Counted from the first letter of the stretch, positions 16,654 through 30,109 are shown. The stretch: 64,000 bases of DNA from Aliivibrio salmonicida LFI1238 (GCF_000196495.1 NC_011312.1:62001-126000), one strand, 5' to 3'. Numbers and translations: made by a program. Notes: generated by a model not told the origin, from the sequence alone.

Positions 16654-17163
16654 CTAATTTTTTTCGTTGAATTTTTTGATTTTTTCTAGCTTCTCTTTGA
16701 TGCGTTTGCGCTTTAATGGCGACAAGTAATCAACGAATAATTTACCTTCAAGGTGATCTAATTCGTGTTGCACGCAGATTGCTAGTAAATCATCAGCATC
16801 AAAGCTAAATTCATTTCCATCACGATCCAATGCCGTTACTGACACTTCAGCAGAACGAGGAACCATTCCTTTTGCGCCAGGAACAGATAAACAACCTTCT
16901 TCTATACCGTCATCACCACTTTTTTGTGTAATAACAGGATTGATTAATACCATTGGTTCATCGCGTGTCTCTGATACATCGATAACCACGATACGTTGAT
17001 GGAAATCGACTTGCGTTGCAGCAAGGCCAATGCCTTCTTCGTCATACATGGTTTCAATCATATCATCGATGAATGTTTGGATTTCAGGTGTTACTGTTTT
17101 TACCGGTTTTGCTACGGTGCGTAGACGGTCGTCCGGGAACGTTAATACTTCTAATACGGCCAT
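16654..17163 (-). CDS. def: Peptide deformylase
   Basis: 169 residues from the ATG at 17163 (MAVLEVLTFPDD), the usual family start; the longer frame to 17268 adds 35 unrelated residues and overlaps the region upstream of the divergent gene. The three signature motifs are present: GIGLAATQV at 44-52, EEGCLS at 88-93 with the metal-binding Cys91, and HELDH at 133-137 with metal-binding histidines and catalytic Glu. It is a metal-dependent cytoplasmic enzyme that removes the N-formyl group that Fmt installs. It is transcribed together with fmt and divergently from the LysM gene. Confidence 0.96.
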   Translation of the reverse strand: MAVLEVLTFPDDRLRTVAKPVKTVTPEIQTFIDDMIETMYDEEGIGLAATQVDFHQRIVVIDVSETRDEPMVLINPVITQKSGDDGIEEGCLSVPGAKGMVPRSAEVSVTALDRDGNEFSFDADDLLAICVQHELDHLEGKLFVDYLSPLKRKRIKEKLEKIKKFNEKN

Positions 17164-17280
17164 AATTACTCTAAATATTGAACTGCGCCGAAAACGGCAT
17201 AAACCTAATAGCTCCAATTCTAGACATTTTATTAAGCAAATGACAGCATCGGTTCGAATGTCTGACAAGGAAAGCGGATC

Positions 17281-18342
17281 ATGTTTAAAAAAATGCTGAT
17301 ATTAACCTCACTATTCACCACTATAACGCTATCTCCACTGTCTTTTTCTAACGAAGATAAGTTGATGTTAAAAAAGGATTACCCTGACACGTATACCGTA
17401 GAAAAAGGGGATACGTTATGGGATATATCCGCTCTCTTTCTTGATAACCCTTGGTTTTGGCCAAAGCTATGGAAAATTAACCCTGATATCAATAATCCTC
17501 ATTTAATTTATCCCGGAGATAAGTTGAGCTTAAGTTGGCATAACGGAAACCCTGTTTTAAGTCTTAAGCCGTTGCAAAAATTATCACCCAAAACTCGGAT
17601 CATAGAAAAAGAAGCGGTTCCGACGTTAGCGCCGAGTTTAGTTGTTCCCTATTTAAAATCAGATCGTTTAATTGATGATGTTAATTATCGAGCGGCTTAT
17701 CGAGTGTTGGGTACGAGTGACGGACGTAAGTTTCTTAGTTCAAATGAGCGAGTCTATGTTGATGGTGAACTTTCACATAAGGAATGGGGTATTTATCGCG
17801 TAATTAATGAATTTAAACGTAGAGATAATAAAGAAAAAGCGTACGCACTGAAATCGATAGGTACTGCAGAATTGGTAGACAGCACGGAAGAATTTAGTGG
17901 ATTGAGAGTCCTTAAACAACAACAAGAAATCACGATAAATGACATTGTTTTACCGTTAGACGGTAAGAGTAACTTATCACTAACCACTACGTTTTATCCG
18001 TTGCCCGCACCAACAAATAGTAAGGCTTCATTATTGGGTTCTATTGATGGCGGAGACTATTTGGCGGTTAATCAAGTGGCGGTGATAGATAAAGGGACAA
18101 ATGACGGGTTACAACAAGGAAGTATGTTCGCATTAAAAGAAAAAGGGTACGCAGTAAAAGGAGATAAAGGTGAATATCATTATGATGACGAAAACAATAA
18201 AAAGAGTATTCAGTTACCAGAAACGGTGGTTGGAGAGCTGATAGTGATTCGTCCTTATGAATCATTTAGTTTAGCGTTAATAACTCGCAGTGAAACGCCT
18301 ATTCATAAGCGAATGATTGTGACCTCACCACAGACAAAATAG
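17281..18342 (+). CDS. Secreted/periplasmic LysM-domain protein
   Basis: 353 residues. A signal peptide of about 23 residues (MFKKMLILTS..., hydrophobic core, then SFSNED) is followed by one LysM domain at about 37-83 (YTVEKGDTLWDISALFLDNP, NPHLIYPGDKLSL), which binds peptidoglycan. The remaining 260 residues resemble the beta-rich region of a family always found next to dprA in vibrios; its exact role is unknown. The start is 117 bp from the divergent def start. The stop is 8 bp before the dprA ATG, so the two are likely co-transcribed. Confidence 0.85.
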   Translation: MFKKMLILTSLFTTITLSPLSFSNEDKLMLKKDYPDTYTVEKGDTLWDISALFLDNPWFWPKLWKINPDINNPHLIYPGDKLSLSWHNGNPVLSLKPLQKLSPKTRIIEKEAVPTLAPSLVVPYLKSDRLIDDVNYRAAYRVLGTSDGRKFLSSNERVYVDGELSHKEWGIYRVINEFKRRDNKEKAYALKSIGTAELVDSTEEFSGLRVLKQQQEITINDIVLPLDGKSNLSLTTTFYPLPAPTNSKASLLGSIDGGDYLAVNQVAVIDKGTNDGLQQGSMFALKEKGYAVKGDKGEYHYDDENNKKSIQLPETVVGELIVIRPYESFSLALITRSETPIHKRMIVTSPQTK

Positions 18343-18350
18343 AGGGATTG

Positions 18351-19460
18351 ATGTTTAACTCAGATAAACACTTATCTGCATGGTTAACTCTGTGCTTTTG
18401 TCCTCGAATTGGTGGGAAGGTAATGTCTCGCCTACTTGCCATTGATTCTGTTGAAAATATTGTAAAGTACGATAAGGATAAATTGCAATCGATAGGGCTT
18501 TCTTGTGCGCAAATTGCTTACATCCAGGCTGTGAATCATGAAGAAGTAGATAAATGCTTATTGTGGGAAGATGGAGATTCTCTTAATACCATTTTAACGT
18601 TATCTGATCCTCGCTATCCGAAGTTATTATCTGAAATAAGCGCCCCGCCGCCAGTATTATTTGTTAAAGGTGATGTTTTGGCGCTATCTGAACCTCAAGT
18701 GGCTATTGTCGGTAGCCGTAATGCTAGCCTAGAAGGTTTAGAATGTGCGAAGCAATTTGCGGCTTCCATTGTGCAGCATAATTATGTCGTTACTAGTGGT
18801 TTAGCTCTAGGGGTTGATGGATACGCCCATCATGGGGCGATTGAAGCGAAAGGACAAACTATTGCAGTACTTGGTTCTGGGTTAAACAAGGTATATCCAG
18901 CAAAACACAGAACGCTGGCTGATCGTGTGATTCATAATGGGGCTTTAGTTTCTGAGTTTAGGCCAGATTCTCCCCCACGAGCGGACAATTTTCCTCGTCG
19001 AAATCGCATTATTAGTGGGTTATCTACCGGGGTACTCGTTGTGGAAGCGGCTGAACGTTCTGGTTCTTTGATTACTGCAAGGTATGCGAATGAGCAAGGG
19101 CGAGAAGTGTTTGCTTTACCGGGATCAATACATAACCCTACAGCTCAAGGTTCTAATTCTTTAATTAAAGCCGGTGCAAAGCTGGTTTCGTCACCGGAAG
19201 ACATTTTTGAAGAGATCGGAGCATTAACCTATTGTGCAATCTCTCATCAACCTTCGCTTTTTGAGCAAGAAGTTGTCACAGAACAATTGCCATTTCCCAA
19301 AGTGTTCGCTACCGTAGGCATAGAGGCGACGCCTGTTGATATAATAGCAGAGCGATGTCAGACGCCTGTACATGAAATCATGATGCAATTACTTGAATTA
19401 GAGTTGCAAGGTTTCATCACTGCAGTCCCAGGGGGTTACATTAAAAAGCGGAGGGGCTAA
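18351..19460 (+). CDS. dprA: DNA processing protein DprA (Smf)
   Basis: 369 residues from the ATG at 18351, which follows the ribosome-binding site AGAGGGA; the frame also includes a TTG one codon earlier. It has an N-terminal helix-hairpin-helix-like/SAM region, then the Rossmann DprA core with IVGSRNAS, SGLALGVDGYAHHGAI, LGSGLNKVYPAKH and FPRRNRIISGLS, and a C-terminal winged-helix (DML1-like) domain at about 305-369. It loads RecA on incoming single-stranded DNA during natural transformation. It lies between lysM and smg, as in other gammaproteobacteria. Confidence 0.95.
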   Translation: MFNSDKHLSAWLTLCFCPRIGGKVMSRLLAIDSVENIVKYDKDKLQSIGLSCAQIAYIQAVNHEEVDKCLLWEDGDSLNTILTLSDPRYPKLLSEISAPPPVLFVKGDVLALSEPQVAIVGSRNASLEGLECAKQFAASIVQHNYVVTSGLALGVDGYAHHGAIEAKGQTIAVLGSGLNKVYPAKHRTLADRVIHNGALVSEFRPDSPPRADNFPRRNRIISGLSTGVLVVEAAERSGSLITARYANEQGREVFALPGSIHNPTAQGSNSLIKAGAKLVSSPEDIFEEIGALTYCAISHQPSLFEQEVVTEQLPFPKVFATVGIEATPVDIIAERCQTPVHEIMMQLLELELQGFITAVPGGYIKKRRG

Positions 19461-19462
19461 TC

Positions 19463-19936
19463 ATGATGGATGTTCTGATGTATCTATTTGAAACGTATAT
19501 CCATAGCGATATCGAATTAACAGTAGATCAAGAAAAACTAGAAGACGAATTACTAAAAGCAGGGTTTCACCAAGAGGCGATATATAAAGCGCTTGATTGG
19601 TTAGAAGACCTTGCTCATTTACAAGAAACTGACTCTCATGAGCATATTGCTAAGAGTACGTCGACGGCCATGCGAATTTATACTCAGCAAGAAATTGATG
19701 GTATTGATACGGTTTGCCGTGGGTTCTTATTGTTCCTTGAGCAAATTAAAGTATTAACGTGTGAAACTCGTGAAATGGTCATTGAACAAGTCATGACGTT
19801 AGAAACGGAAGATCTTTCTCTTGATGATCTGAAGTGGGTTATCTTAATGGTGCTATTTAATGTACCAGGACAAGAAAGTGCGTATACCCAGATGGAAGAG
19901 TTACTTTATACTTCAGATACAGGTATGACTCATTAA
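19463..19936 (+). CDS. smg: Smg family protein (DUF494)
   Basis: 157 residues, the usual length of Smg. It begins MMDVLMYLFETYIHSD, matching the conserved N-terminus (MFDVLMYLFE... in E. coli), and is acidic and all-helical. The function is unknown. A GGAGGGG ribosome-binding site overlaps the end of dprA, and the second ATG (19466) is an equal start choice. It sits in the dprA-smg-yrdD run. Confidence 0.92.
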   Translation: MMDVLMYLFETYIHSDIELTVDQEKLEDELLKAGFHQEAIYKALDWLEDLAHLQETDSHEHIAKSTSTAMRIYTQQEIDGIDTVCRGFLLFLEQIKVLTCETREMVIEQVMTLETEDLSLDDLKWVILMVLFNVPGQESAYTQMEELLYTSDTGMTH

Positions 19937-19945
19937 GGTTAATGA

Positions 19946-20515
19946 ATGTCAGGTAAAATAAACAAGCAACTGTTTCAAGCGCATGAACATGCATTAGATC
20001 ATGAATCTTGCCCACAATGCAGTGGTGAACTTGCCATTCGTTATGGTAAGCGTGGTCCGTTTTTAGGTTGTGGTAATTACCCTGAGTGCGATTATATTCG
20101 CCCTCTTAAAAGTAATGACGGTCATGTAGTTAAAGAGCTTGGTATTCCCTGCCCTGAATGTGACAGTGAACTTGTTTTACGACAAGGCCGATATGGAATG
20201 TTTATAGGGTGTTCTTCATACCCAGAGTGTTCTCATATTGAATCGTTAGAACAGAAAAAAGAAGAACCTAAAGAGCTATTGGCTTGCCCTAGTTGTCATT
20301 CTGGATCTTTACATGAGAAACAGTCTCGTTTTGGTAAGACTTTCTATGCTTGTGATGCTTATCCTGTTTGTCGTTTTGTTGTTAATTTTGCGCCAGAAAA
20401 AGGCATATGTCAGCAGTGTGGTTTTGAGTTGTTGCTAAGAAAAGAAATAGCAACAGGTTTAAAATTGGTTTGTGCAGATAAAAAGTGCAGTGTGGTACAA
20501 GATATAAAAAAATAG
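19946..20515 (+). CDS. yrdD: Topoisomerase-type C4 zinc-finger protein (YrdD-like)
   Basis: 189 residues with four zinc-finger units of the topoisomerase I C-terminal type: CPQCSGELAIRYGKRGPFLGC...C at about 22-49, CPECDSELVLRQGRYGMFIGC...C, CPSCHSGSLHEKQSRFGKTFYAC...C and a final CQQCGF...CADKKC. It likely binds single-stranded DNA or RNA; the biological role is not established. Its position after smg and before the purEK/tsaC/aroE genes is conserved with E. coli yrdD. Confidence 0.9.
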   Translation: MSGKINKQLFQAHEHALDHESCPQCSGELAIRYGKRGPFLGCGNYPECDYIRPLKSNDGHVVKELGIPCPECDSELVLRQGRYGMFIGCSSYPECSHIESLEQKKEEPKELLACPSCHSGSLHEKQSRFGKTFYACDAYPVCRFVVNFAPEKGICQQCGFELLLRKEIATGLKLVCADKKCSVVQDIKK

Positions 20516-20536
20516 AGCATTGATGAATGCTCTATT
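20505..20536 (-). terminator. Terminator of purEK (possibly bidirectional)
   Basis: A perfect 11-bp stem, AATAGAGCATT (20511-20521) / AATGCTCTATT (20526-20536), with loop GATG. On the minus strand it is followed by TTTTTTATATC, a good intrinsic terminator 19 bp past the purK stop. It includes the yrdD stop codon and may also limit readthrough from that side. Confidence 0.8.
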
Positions 20537-20554
20537 CTATTGAGGTGTATCTGT

Positions 20555-21673
20555 TTATTTTGATAATACTTGAAATGCATTTTTATCTAATAATTCAGAG
20601 AGTGCCATTAATTCTTTTTCTAAAGCCTCTGGTGATGATGCACATACATTTATATGTCCCATCTTCCTACCAACACGTTTTTCTTTGCCATACCAGTGAA
20701 TATGGCAATGAGGCATAGTGAGGAGTTCTTTCGGTAAAGAGTCTTCACCTAAGATATTAATCATGGCGGTTGAACGAATCAATTCTGCTCCGACTAATGG
20801 TAAATTACATACTGCACGAATATGCATTTCAAATTGACATACATCGGTTCCCTGTTGGGTCCAATGACCAGAGTTATGTACTCTAGGTGCAATTTCATTA
20901 ACGAGCAGTTGACCATCTACATCAAAAAACTCAATAGCAAGTACGCCAATATAATCGAGTTCATTCACGATTGCAGAGAACATGTCATCAGCTTGTTGCT
21001 GTAATAAGCTTGTTCCTTCTAATGCGGTAGATAACGCTAATACACCATTAACATGAACGTTCTCTGTTAATGGGTATGTCACTATATCGCCATTCTTATT
21101 ACGGGCACCAATTAAAGAAACTTCGCGATTAAACGGAATAAATTGCTCAGCAACGATGGCTTGATTTGGTGTGCTCTGAATTAGTTCATTCATTTCTTCC
21201 CAAATATGATCAATTTGAGAAGCTTCCTTTAAGCGCCATTGCCCTTTTCCGTCGTACCCACCTAGAGCACTTTTTAACACCATAGGAAGACCTACGCTAC
21301 TAATTGAGTCTAAGAACTCTTGCTTAGTTGTAATTATATGGTGTGTTGCATTGGCCACATTGGCATTATCAAGTAGTGTTTTCTCAATACGACGATCGCC
21401 GCCAGCTTTAATGGCTTCGGGGTTTGGCTGAAACTTACCACTTTGACTGCAAATATCTAAGATGTCGTAAGGAATGTGTTCAAATTCTGCGGTAATAACA
21501 TCAACGCTATTAATTGTTTGCTCTAAAGTCGTATCCATGACCTGTTGCGTTAATGGGTGTACAATTTTGTTGTTGTTCACATCATAAGCGATAATGTCGA
21601 TATTTAGTGGAGCACTCGCTAAAGACATCATGCGAGCGAGTTGACCAGAACCGAGTACAAGAACTTTCATCAT
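20555..21673 (-). CDS. purK: 5-(carboxyamino)imidazole ribonucleotide synthase
   Basis: 372 residues. An N-terminal Rossmann-like preATP-grasp region (MMKVLVLGSGQLARMM) leads to an ATP-grasp domain with KSALGGYDGKGQW, then AEQFIPFNREVSLIGAR and the metal-binding FFDVDGQLLVNEIAPRVHNSGHWT. It converts AIR, ATP and bicarbonate to N5-CAIR in purine synthesis. Its start overlaps the purE stop by one base (TAATG), so translation is coupled. Two adjacent ATGs (21673, 21670) could serve. Confidence 0.95.
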   Translation of the reverse strand: MMKVLVLGSGQLARMMSLASAPLNIDIIAYDVNNNKIVHPLTQQVMDTTLEQTINSVDVITAEFEHIPYDILDICSQSGKFQPNPEAIKAGGDRRIEKTLLDNANVANATHHIITTKQEFLDSISSVGLPMVLKSALGGYDGKGQWRLKEASQIDHIWEEMNELIQSTPNQAIVAEQFIPFNREVSLIGARNKNGDIVTYPLTENVHVNGVLALSTALEGTSLLQQQADDMFSAIVNELDYIGVLAIEFFDVDGQLLVNEIAPRVHNSGHWTQQGTDVCQFEMHIRAVCNLPLVGAELIRSTAMINILGEDSLPKELLTMPHCHIHWYGKEKRVGRKMGHINVCASSPEALEKELMALSELLDKNAFQVLSK

Positions 21674-22158
21674 TAATCCTCTGATGGATCTGGATTTGCT
21701 AAGACAGTATCTGTTTGTTCTTTACGGAAGGCTTCTACTGCTGCCATTACTGCTTCATTTGACGTACCAATGATTTGAGCTGCGAGGATACCTGCATTTG
21801 CAGCGCCAGCCTCACCTATCGCGAGTGTACCTACAGCGATCCCCTTTGGCATTTGAACGATAGAAAGTAGAGAGTCTATCCCTTTTAATACTTTTGATTG
21901 AACAGGGACGCCTAAAACAGGAATACTCGTAAATGCAGCTGCCATGCCTGGGAGGTGAGCGGCACCACCAGCACCTGCAATAATAACTTTGATACCGCGA
22001 TCTTTTGCTTGAGTTGCATAATCAGCAAGTAATTGTGGAGTTCTATGAGCAGAGACCACTTTGGTTTCGTAAGGAACATTAAAACGCTCAAGCATTTCAG
22101 CGGCTAGTTTCATTGTTGGCCAATCTGATTTCGAACCCATGATAATACCGACTTTCAT
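21673..22158 (-). CDS. purE: N5-CAIR mutase
   Basis: 161 residues from the ATG at 22158 (MKVGIIMGSKSDWPTMK), which follows the ribosome-binding site AAGGAG; the longer frame to 22209 crosses the promoter -10. The motifs SDWPTM at 11-16, SAHRTP at 36-41 and GAGGAAHLPGM are those of class I PurE, which rearranges N5-CAIR to CAIR. It is the first gene of purEK, under a PurR box. Confidence 0.96.
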   Translation of the reverse strand: MKVGIIMGSKSDWPTMKLAAEMLERFNVPYETKVVSAHRTPQLLADYATQAKDRGIKVIIAGAGGAAHLPGMAAAFTSIPVLGVPVQSKVLKGIDSLLSIVQMPKGIAVGTLAIGEAGAANAGILAAQIIGTSNEAVMAAVEAFRKEQTDTVLANPDPSED

Positions 22159-22207
22159 TGTGAACTCCTTGGATAAAGATAATGGCAATATATAAAAAGT
22201 TGGCAGC

Positions 22208-22245
22208 ATTATACGGTTATTTAATAGGAAGGAAAACGTTTGCGT
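22208..22245 (-). promoter_or_regulatory. purE promoter and PurR operator
   Basis: On the minus strand ACGCAAACGTTTTCCT (22245-22230) matches the PurR box consensus ACGCAAACGTTTTCNT at every defined position. The -10 TATAAT is at 22213-22208, and with a 17-bp spacer the -35 falls within the PurR box, so binding would block RNA polymerase. This predicts repression by PurR with hypoxanthine or guanine. Confidence 0.88.
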
Positions 22246-22359
22246 TAGGAAAAGTACAAGTTATTAACGATTATTCACAATTGAAAAATGGAAAGCGGTT
22301 GTTTGATTTCGTCTTATGAATAGAATAGAGCGATTAATAGAGTTAATAATGGTGCAAGA

Positions 22360-22917
22360 GTGAAGAATCTAGATCAAGTCGTAAAAGCCTTAAATAACGG
22401 TGGTGTAATTGCCTATCCTACGGAGGGGGTTTTTGGTGTTGGCTGTGATCCGGATAATGAATTTGCACTCCATCAATTATTAAAAGTGAAACAACGCCCG
22501 CGAGAAAAAGGGTTGATTTTAATTGCGGCCTCTATTGATCAATTGCTTCCTTATATTGATTTAGCGCAATTAAATAATGATCAAATTAATAGGATTAAAT
22601 TCACTTGGCCGGGTCCCGTAACTTGGATTGTCCCTGTTAATAAGAACACGTTACCTTTAGTGACTGGCCAGTTTGATAGTATTGCCGTTAGAGTCTCAGC
22701 TCACCCTCAAGTTAAAGCTATTTGTTCTGCGTTTGGGAAGCCGATTACGTCAACTAGTGCAAATCTTTCAGGTTATGAACCTTGCCGAACGGTTTTAGAA
22801 GTTGAAGAGCAGCTAGGTGATTTAGGCGTGGTGGTTTTTCAAGGCGAAATTGGCAACCGAACTCAACCAACAGAAATCCGTGATGCAAAAACTGGAGAGA
22901 CATTACGCCAAGGCTAA
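22360..22917 (+). CDS. tsaC: Threonylcarbamoyl-AMP synthase
   Basis: 185 residues from a GTG at 22360; no in-frame ATG lies near. The YrdC fold is shown by GGVIAYPTEGVFGVGCDPDN at about 14-33, KQRPREKGLILIAA, the WPGPVTWIVP motif, SIAVRVSAHP and PITSTSANLSGYEPCRT. It makes L-threonylcarbamoyl-AMP from Thr, bicarbonate and ATP for the t6A37 modification of ANN-reading tRNAs. The ribosome-binding site is weak (GCAAGAG). It is followed 66 bp later by aroE, the conserved yrdC-aroE order. Confidence 0.95.
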   Translation: MKNLDQVVKALNNGGVIAYPTEGVFGVGCDPDNEFALHQLLKVKQRPREKGLILIAASIDQLLPYIDLAQLNNDQINRIKFTWPGPVTWIVPVNKNTLPLVTGQFDSIAVRVSAHPQVKAICSAFGKPITSTSANLSGYEPCRTVLEVEEQLGDLGVVVFQGEIGNRTQPTEIRDAKTGETLRQG

Positions 22918-22983
22918 TGCATCTACTATTTCTTTCAGGTAAGGTTAGTTCAGTTTAACTTTAATCATTGAAAGGAATCACTC

Positions 22984-23805
22984 ATGGATAAGTATGCAGT
23001 CTTTGGTCATCCCATTAAGCAAAGCAAATCTCCTTTTATTCATACATTATTCGCTCGTCAAACAATACAACCTTTGGAATATGTTGCTATTGAGGCTCCA
23101 GTGGATGGCTTTCTTAATTCGGTAACTCATTTTTTTTCTAATGGGGGTAAAGGCTGTAATATTACCGTACCCTTTAAAGAAGAAGCATTTCAATTTGCCG
23201 ATCAATTAACAGATAGAGCAAAATTGGCTGGTGCGGTTAATACGCTAAAAAAGCTGGATGATGGAATTATTCTCGGTGATAACACGGACGGTGAAGGATT
23301 AGTTCAAGACTTACTGCAATATCAGGTACCACTTCAAGATAAGCGTATCTTATTAATTGGAGCAGGAGGGGCAGCACGAGGTGTACTTCTTCCCTTATTA
23401 AAACAAAACCCCTCTTCTATTACCGTAGTTAATCGCACTTATGAAAAAGCAGAAGCACTAGCTGAAATATTTTCAGCGTATGGTGCTGTAGAGGCGGTTC
23501 GCATGAGTGACGTGACACGATCGTTTGATGTGATAATTAATTCAACGTCTGCCAGTTTATCTGGAGAGTTACCTAATATTAGTCCAGTGATTTTTTCTAA
23601 AGGCAGTATCAGCTATGACATGATGTATGGCAAAGGTAAAACGGTCTTTAATCAATGGGCATTAGATAATGATGTATACCAAGCTTATGATGGATTAGGA
23701 ATGTTAGTTGGGCAAGCTGCGGAAAGCTTTACTGTATGGAGAGGATTACGTCCTAGCAGCAAACAAATACTACGAGAACTTCGCAAAAATTTAGAAGGTA
23801 TGTAA
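22984..23805 (+). CDS. aroE: Shikimate dehydrogenase
   Basis: 273 residues, the usual length. The shikimate site has KQSKSPFIH at 12-20, NITVPFK with catalytic Lys65 and DNTDGEG with Asp102. The NADP site has GAGGAARGVLLPLL from 126 and NRTYEKAEAL. It reduces 3-dehydroshikimate with NADPH in aromatic amino acid synthesis. A ribosome-binding site GAAAGGAA precedes the ATG. The stop overlaps the yrdB region. Confidence 0.96.
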   Translation: MDKYAVFGHPIKQSKSPFIHTLFARQTIQPLEYVAIEAPVDGFLNSVTHFFSNGGKGCNITVPFKEEAFQFADQLTDRAKLAGAVNTLKKLDDGIILGDNTDGEGLVQDLLQYQVPLQDKRILLIGAGGAARGVLLPLLKQNPSSITVVNRTYEKAEALAEIFSAYGAVEAVRMSDVTRSFDVIINSTSASLSGELPNISPVIFSKGSISYDMMYGKGKTVFNQWALDNDVYQAYDGLGMLVGQAAESFTVWRGLRPSSKQILRELRKNLEGM

Positions 23806-24064
23806 TGAATCAATTCTCTTTTCTGATGGGCAACAATGGAACCCTGAAAAGCAATGTATTATTTTATATGCTCAACAAATGGGTAATTTAATACCATGTC
23901 TTGTCTTTGTTTCATGGCTTGCGTCAGAAAGTGGAGAAACAATAACAAATGAGCTTGATGCTTTACGTATTTTTGAGGAATATCGTTTTGATATAGAGGA
24001 ACATGCAGAAGCATTGATTGAAGATGAAGAGTTCAATGCTTCTGGGGAAGTTGAGATTAAATAG
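23805..24064 (+). pseudogene. yrdB: DUF1488 protein (YrdB-like) with damaged start
   Basis: The family frame reads NESILFSDGQQWNPEKQC, then MGNLIPCLVFVSWLASES and an acidic C-terminus to 24064, similar in length and pattern to E. coli YrdB (function unknown). No start codon is available in this frame near the N-terminus. The ATG overlapping the aroE stop (23805) is out of frame with it and reaches a stop after 28 codons. Restoring one lost ATGA repeat (ATGAATGAATCAATT) would give MNESILF in frame. An internal ATG at 23879 would give only 61 residues. It is probably a recent pseudogene, or an assembly slip. Confidence 0.6.
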
Positions 24065-24602
24065 CTTCCTCATTTATATAACTATTTTTAAATGAAACGT
24101 AATTCATCGCTGATTTTTTTAGAAAGCCAATTTCATCAGTTGATAACGATCTTACTTGTTTTACCGGGCTACCTATATAAAGGTAGCCACTCTTTAATAT
24201 TTTATTGGGTGGAATTAAGCTACCAGCTCCAATCATGACATCCGATTCAATAATAGCATTATCTAAAATGATGCTTCCCATACCAACAAGAACACGATCC
24301 TTTATTTCACACCCATGAAGCATAACTTTGTGACCAATAGTTACGTCATCTCCAATAAGTAATGGGGCTCCTTTCGGGTTTTCTGGATTTTTATGTGTGA
24401 CATGTAAGATGGAACCATCTTGGATATTGGTTCGTTGTCCTATTACTATTGAATTCACATCACCTCGAGCTACAACTAAAGGCCAAACACTGCAATCATC
24501 ACCAATATTGATATCTCCAATTAAAATGCTTGATGAATCTATATAAGAGCGTAAGCCAATAGTAGGAAAGGTTGATTTATAGCTACGTAATGATGAATTC
24601 AT
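24057..24602 (-). CDS. yrdA: Gamma-type carbonic anhydrase family protein (YrdA-like)
   Basis: 181 residues with left-handed beta-helix hexapeptide repeats through about residues 20-150 (ILIGDINIGDDCSVW, IVIGQRTNIQDGSILH, LIGDDVTIGHKVMLHGCEI). His67, His91 and His96 fit the metal ligands of the family. Bacterial YrdA proteins bind metal, but carbonic anhydrase activity is often weak or absent. The 3' end overlaps the convergent yrdB by 8 bp. Confidence 0.93.
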   Translation of the reverse strand: MNSSLRSYKSTFPTIGLRSYIDSSSILIGDINIGDDCSVWPLVVARGDVNSIVIGQRTNIQDGSILHVTHKNPENPKGAPLLIGDDVTIGHKVMLHGCEIKDRVLVGMGSIILDNAIIESDVMIGAGSLIPPNKILKSGYLYIGSPVKQVRSLSTDEIGFLKKSAMNYVSFKNSYINEEAI

Positions 24603-25117
24603 ATGATATCCCTTGAAAATGATAATTTAGTGTTAATTAAATGGGGTGATAAAGCTAATTTAGTATTGGTTTGTACGGACTTTAACCATAAAAACATAAA
24701 ATCAAAATAATAGTAAAAAAGAACTTGCCAATGTGATCGAACTCTCTATAATGCGACCTCACTGACACGGAGAGCCCATCCCATAAGGGATTCGCAATCA
24801 GGTCAGTCAGGATGGTTTAGAAATTAAGTTTCGAATAAGTGCTTGACACTGAGGCTTAAAACGATAAAATGACCGTCCTCTTCACAGAAAAGCGAAAACG
24901 CTTTGAAAGTAGAAGAAAAGCTCTTTAACAATTTGAAACCTATTAATCTGTGTGGGCACTTGTGAGTTGATAATCACTAGTTTGCTTTTACTTTTCGGAG
25001 TGAATACAAACAAAAATAATCAATGAATTGAGTGACTACACAAAATTACTTTTATGTAAGAAATCAGTATAAATCATTGAGCCGGTTTTGTTTCTGCTGA
25101 AACAAACCAAAAAACTT
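24603..25117 (+). promoter_or_regulatory. Promoter region and leader of rrn copy 1
   Basis: Two rrn promoters are visible. P1: -35 TTGCCA (24725-24730), 16-bp spacer, TATAAT (24747-24752), then the GC-rich discriminator GCGACCTC typical of stringently controlled promoters, with an A-rich stretch upstream. P2: TTGACA (24843-24848), 16-bp spacer, TAAAAT (24865-24870). The boxA antitermination signal GCTCTTTAACA is at 24920-24930. No gene lies in this stretch. The P1 block is found only in front of the first operon. Confidence 0.85.
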
Positions 25118-26662
<1,545 letters not shown>

Positions 26663-26991
26663 ACGATAGATTGCGATTTATGAGTGTTCACACAGATTGA
26701 TTAGGTTTTAATAAGTTGAAGTGACAGAGCTTTAATTAATGATTTCGATTATTGATTAAAGCTTTTTGCTTTAAGCTCTTTAACAATTTGGAAAGCTGAC
26801 TGATTTAACTAACTTACGAGTTAGATAAATCAAAATTTAAAAGTTCTTAATATCTTTTGTTTATCTTTAGATAAACAAATTAAAAACACATTCAAGTGTT
26901 CTTGTATTTTGAATCCGGCGAAAAACCAGAACTCTCAATGAAGAGTTCAACCTTGGTTGTTTATGCCATACGAAACCTCTTGGGGTTGTAT
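26663..26991 (+). other. 16S-23S spacer without tRNA, copy 1
   Basis: 329 bp. It holds a boxA-like GCTCTTTAACAATTT and processing stems around the 23S, but no tRNA. It is the same type of spacer as in copy 5. Confidence 0.85.
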
Positions 26992-29882
<2,891 letters not shown>

Positions 29883-29975
29883 ACAACACCCAAGGGGTTT
29901 TGAACGGATTTAAGATAGCAAGAAACAGATTGAATGTGATTAAGAACACAATACAGCTTTCCGAATTAAAGAATT

Positions 29976-30095
29976 TGCTTGGCGACCATAGCGTTATGGA
30001 CCCACCTGATCCCATGCCGAACTCAGAAGTGAAACGTAATAGCGCCGATGGTAGTGTGGGGTCTCCCCATGTGAGAGTAGGACATCGCCAGGCTT
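29976..30095 (+). rRNA. rrf: 5S rRNA, copy 1
   Basis: 120 bp, from TGCTTGGCGACC to CGCCAGGCTT, with the conserved CCCATGCCGAACTCAGAAGT block. It follows 23S by 93 bp. Confidence 0.96.
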
Positions 30096-30109
30096 AAATT
30101 TGAATAAGT

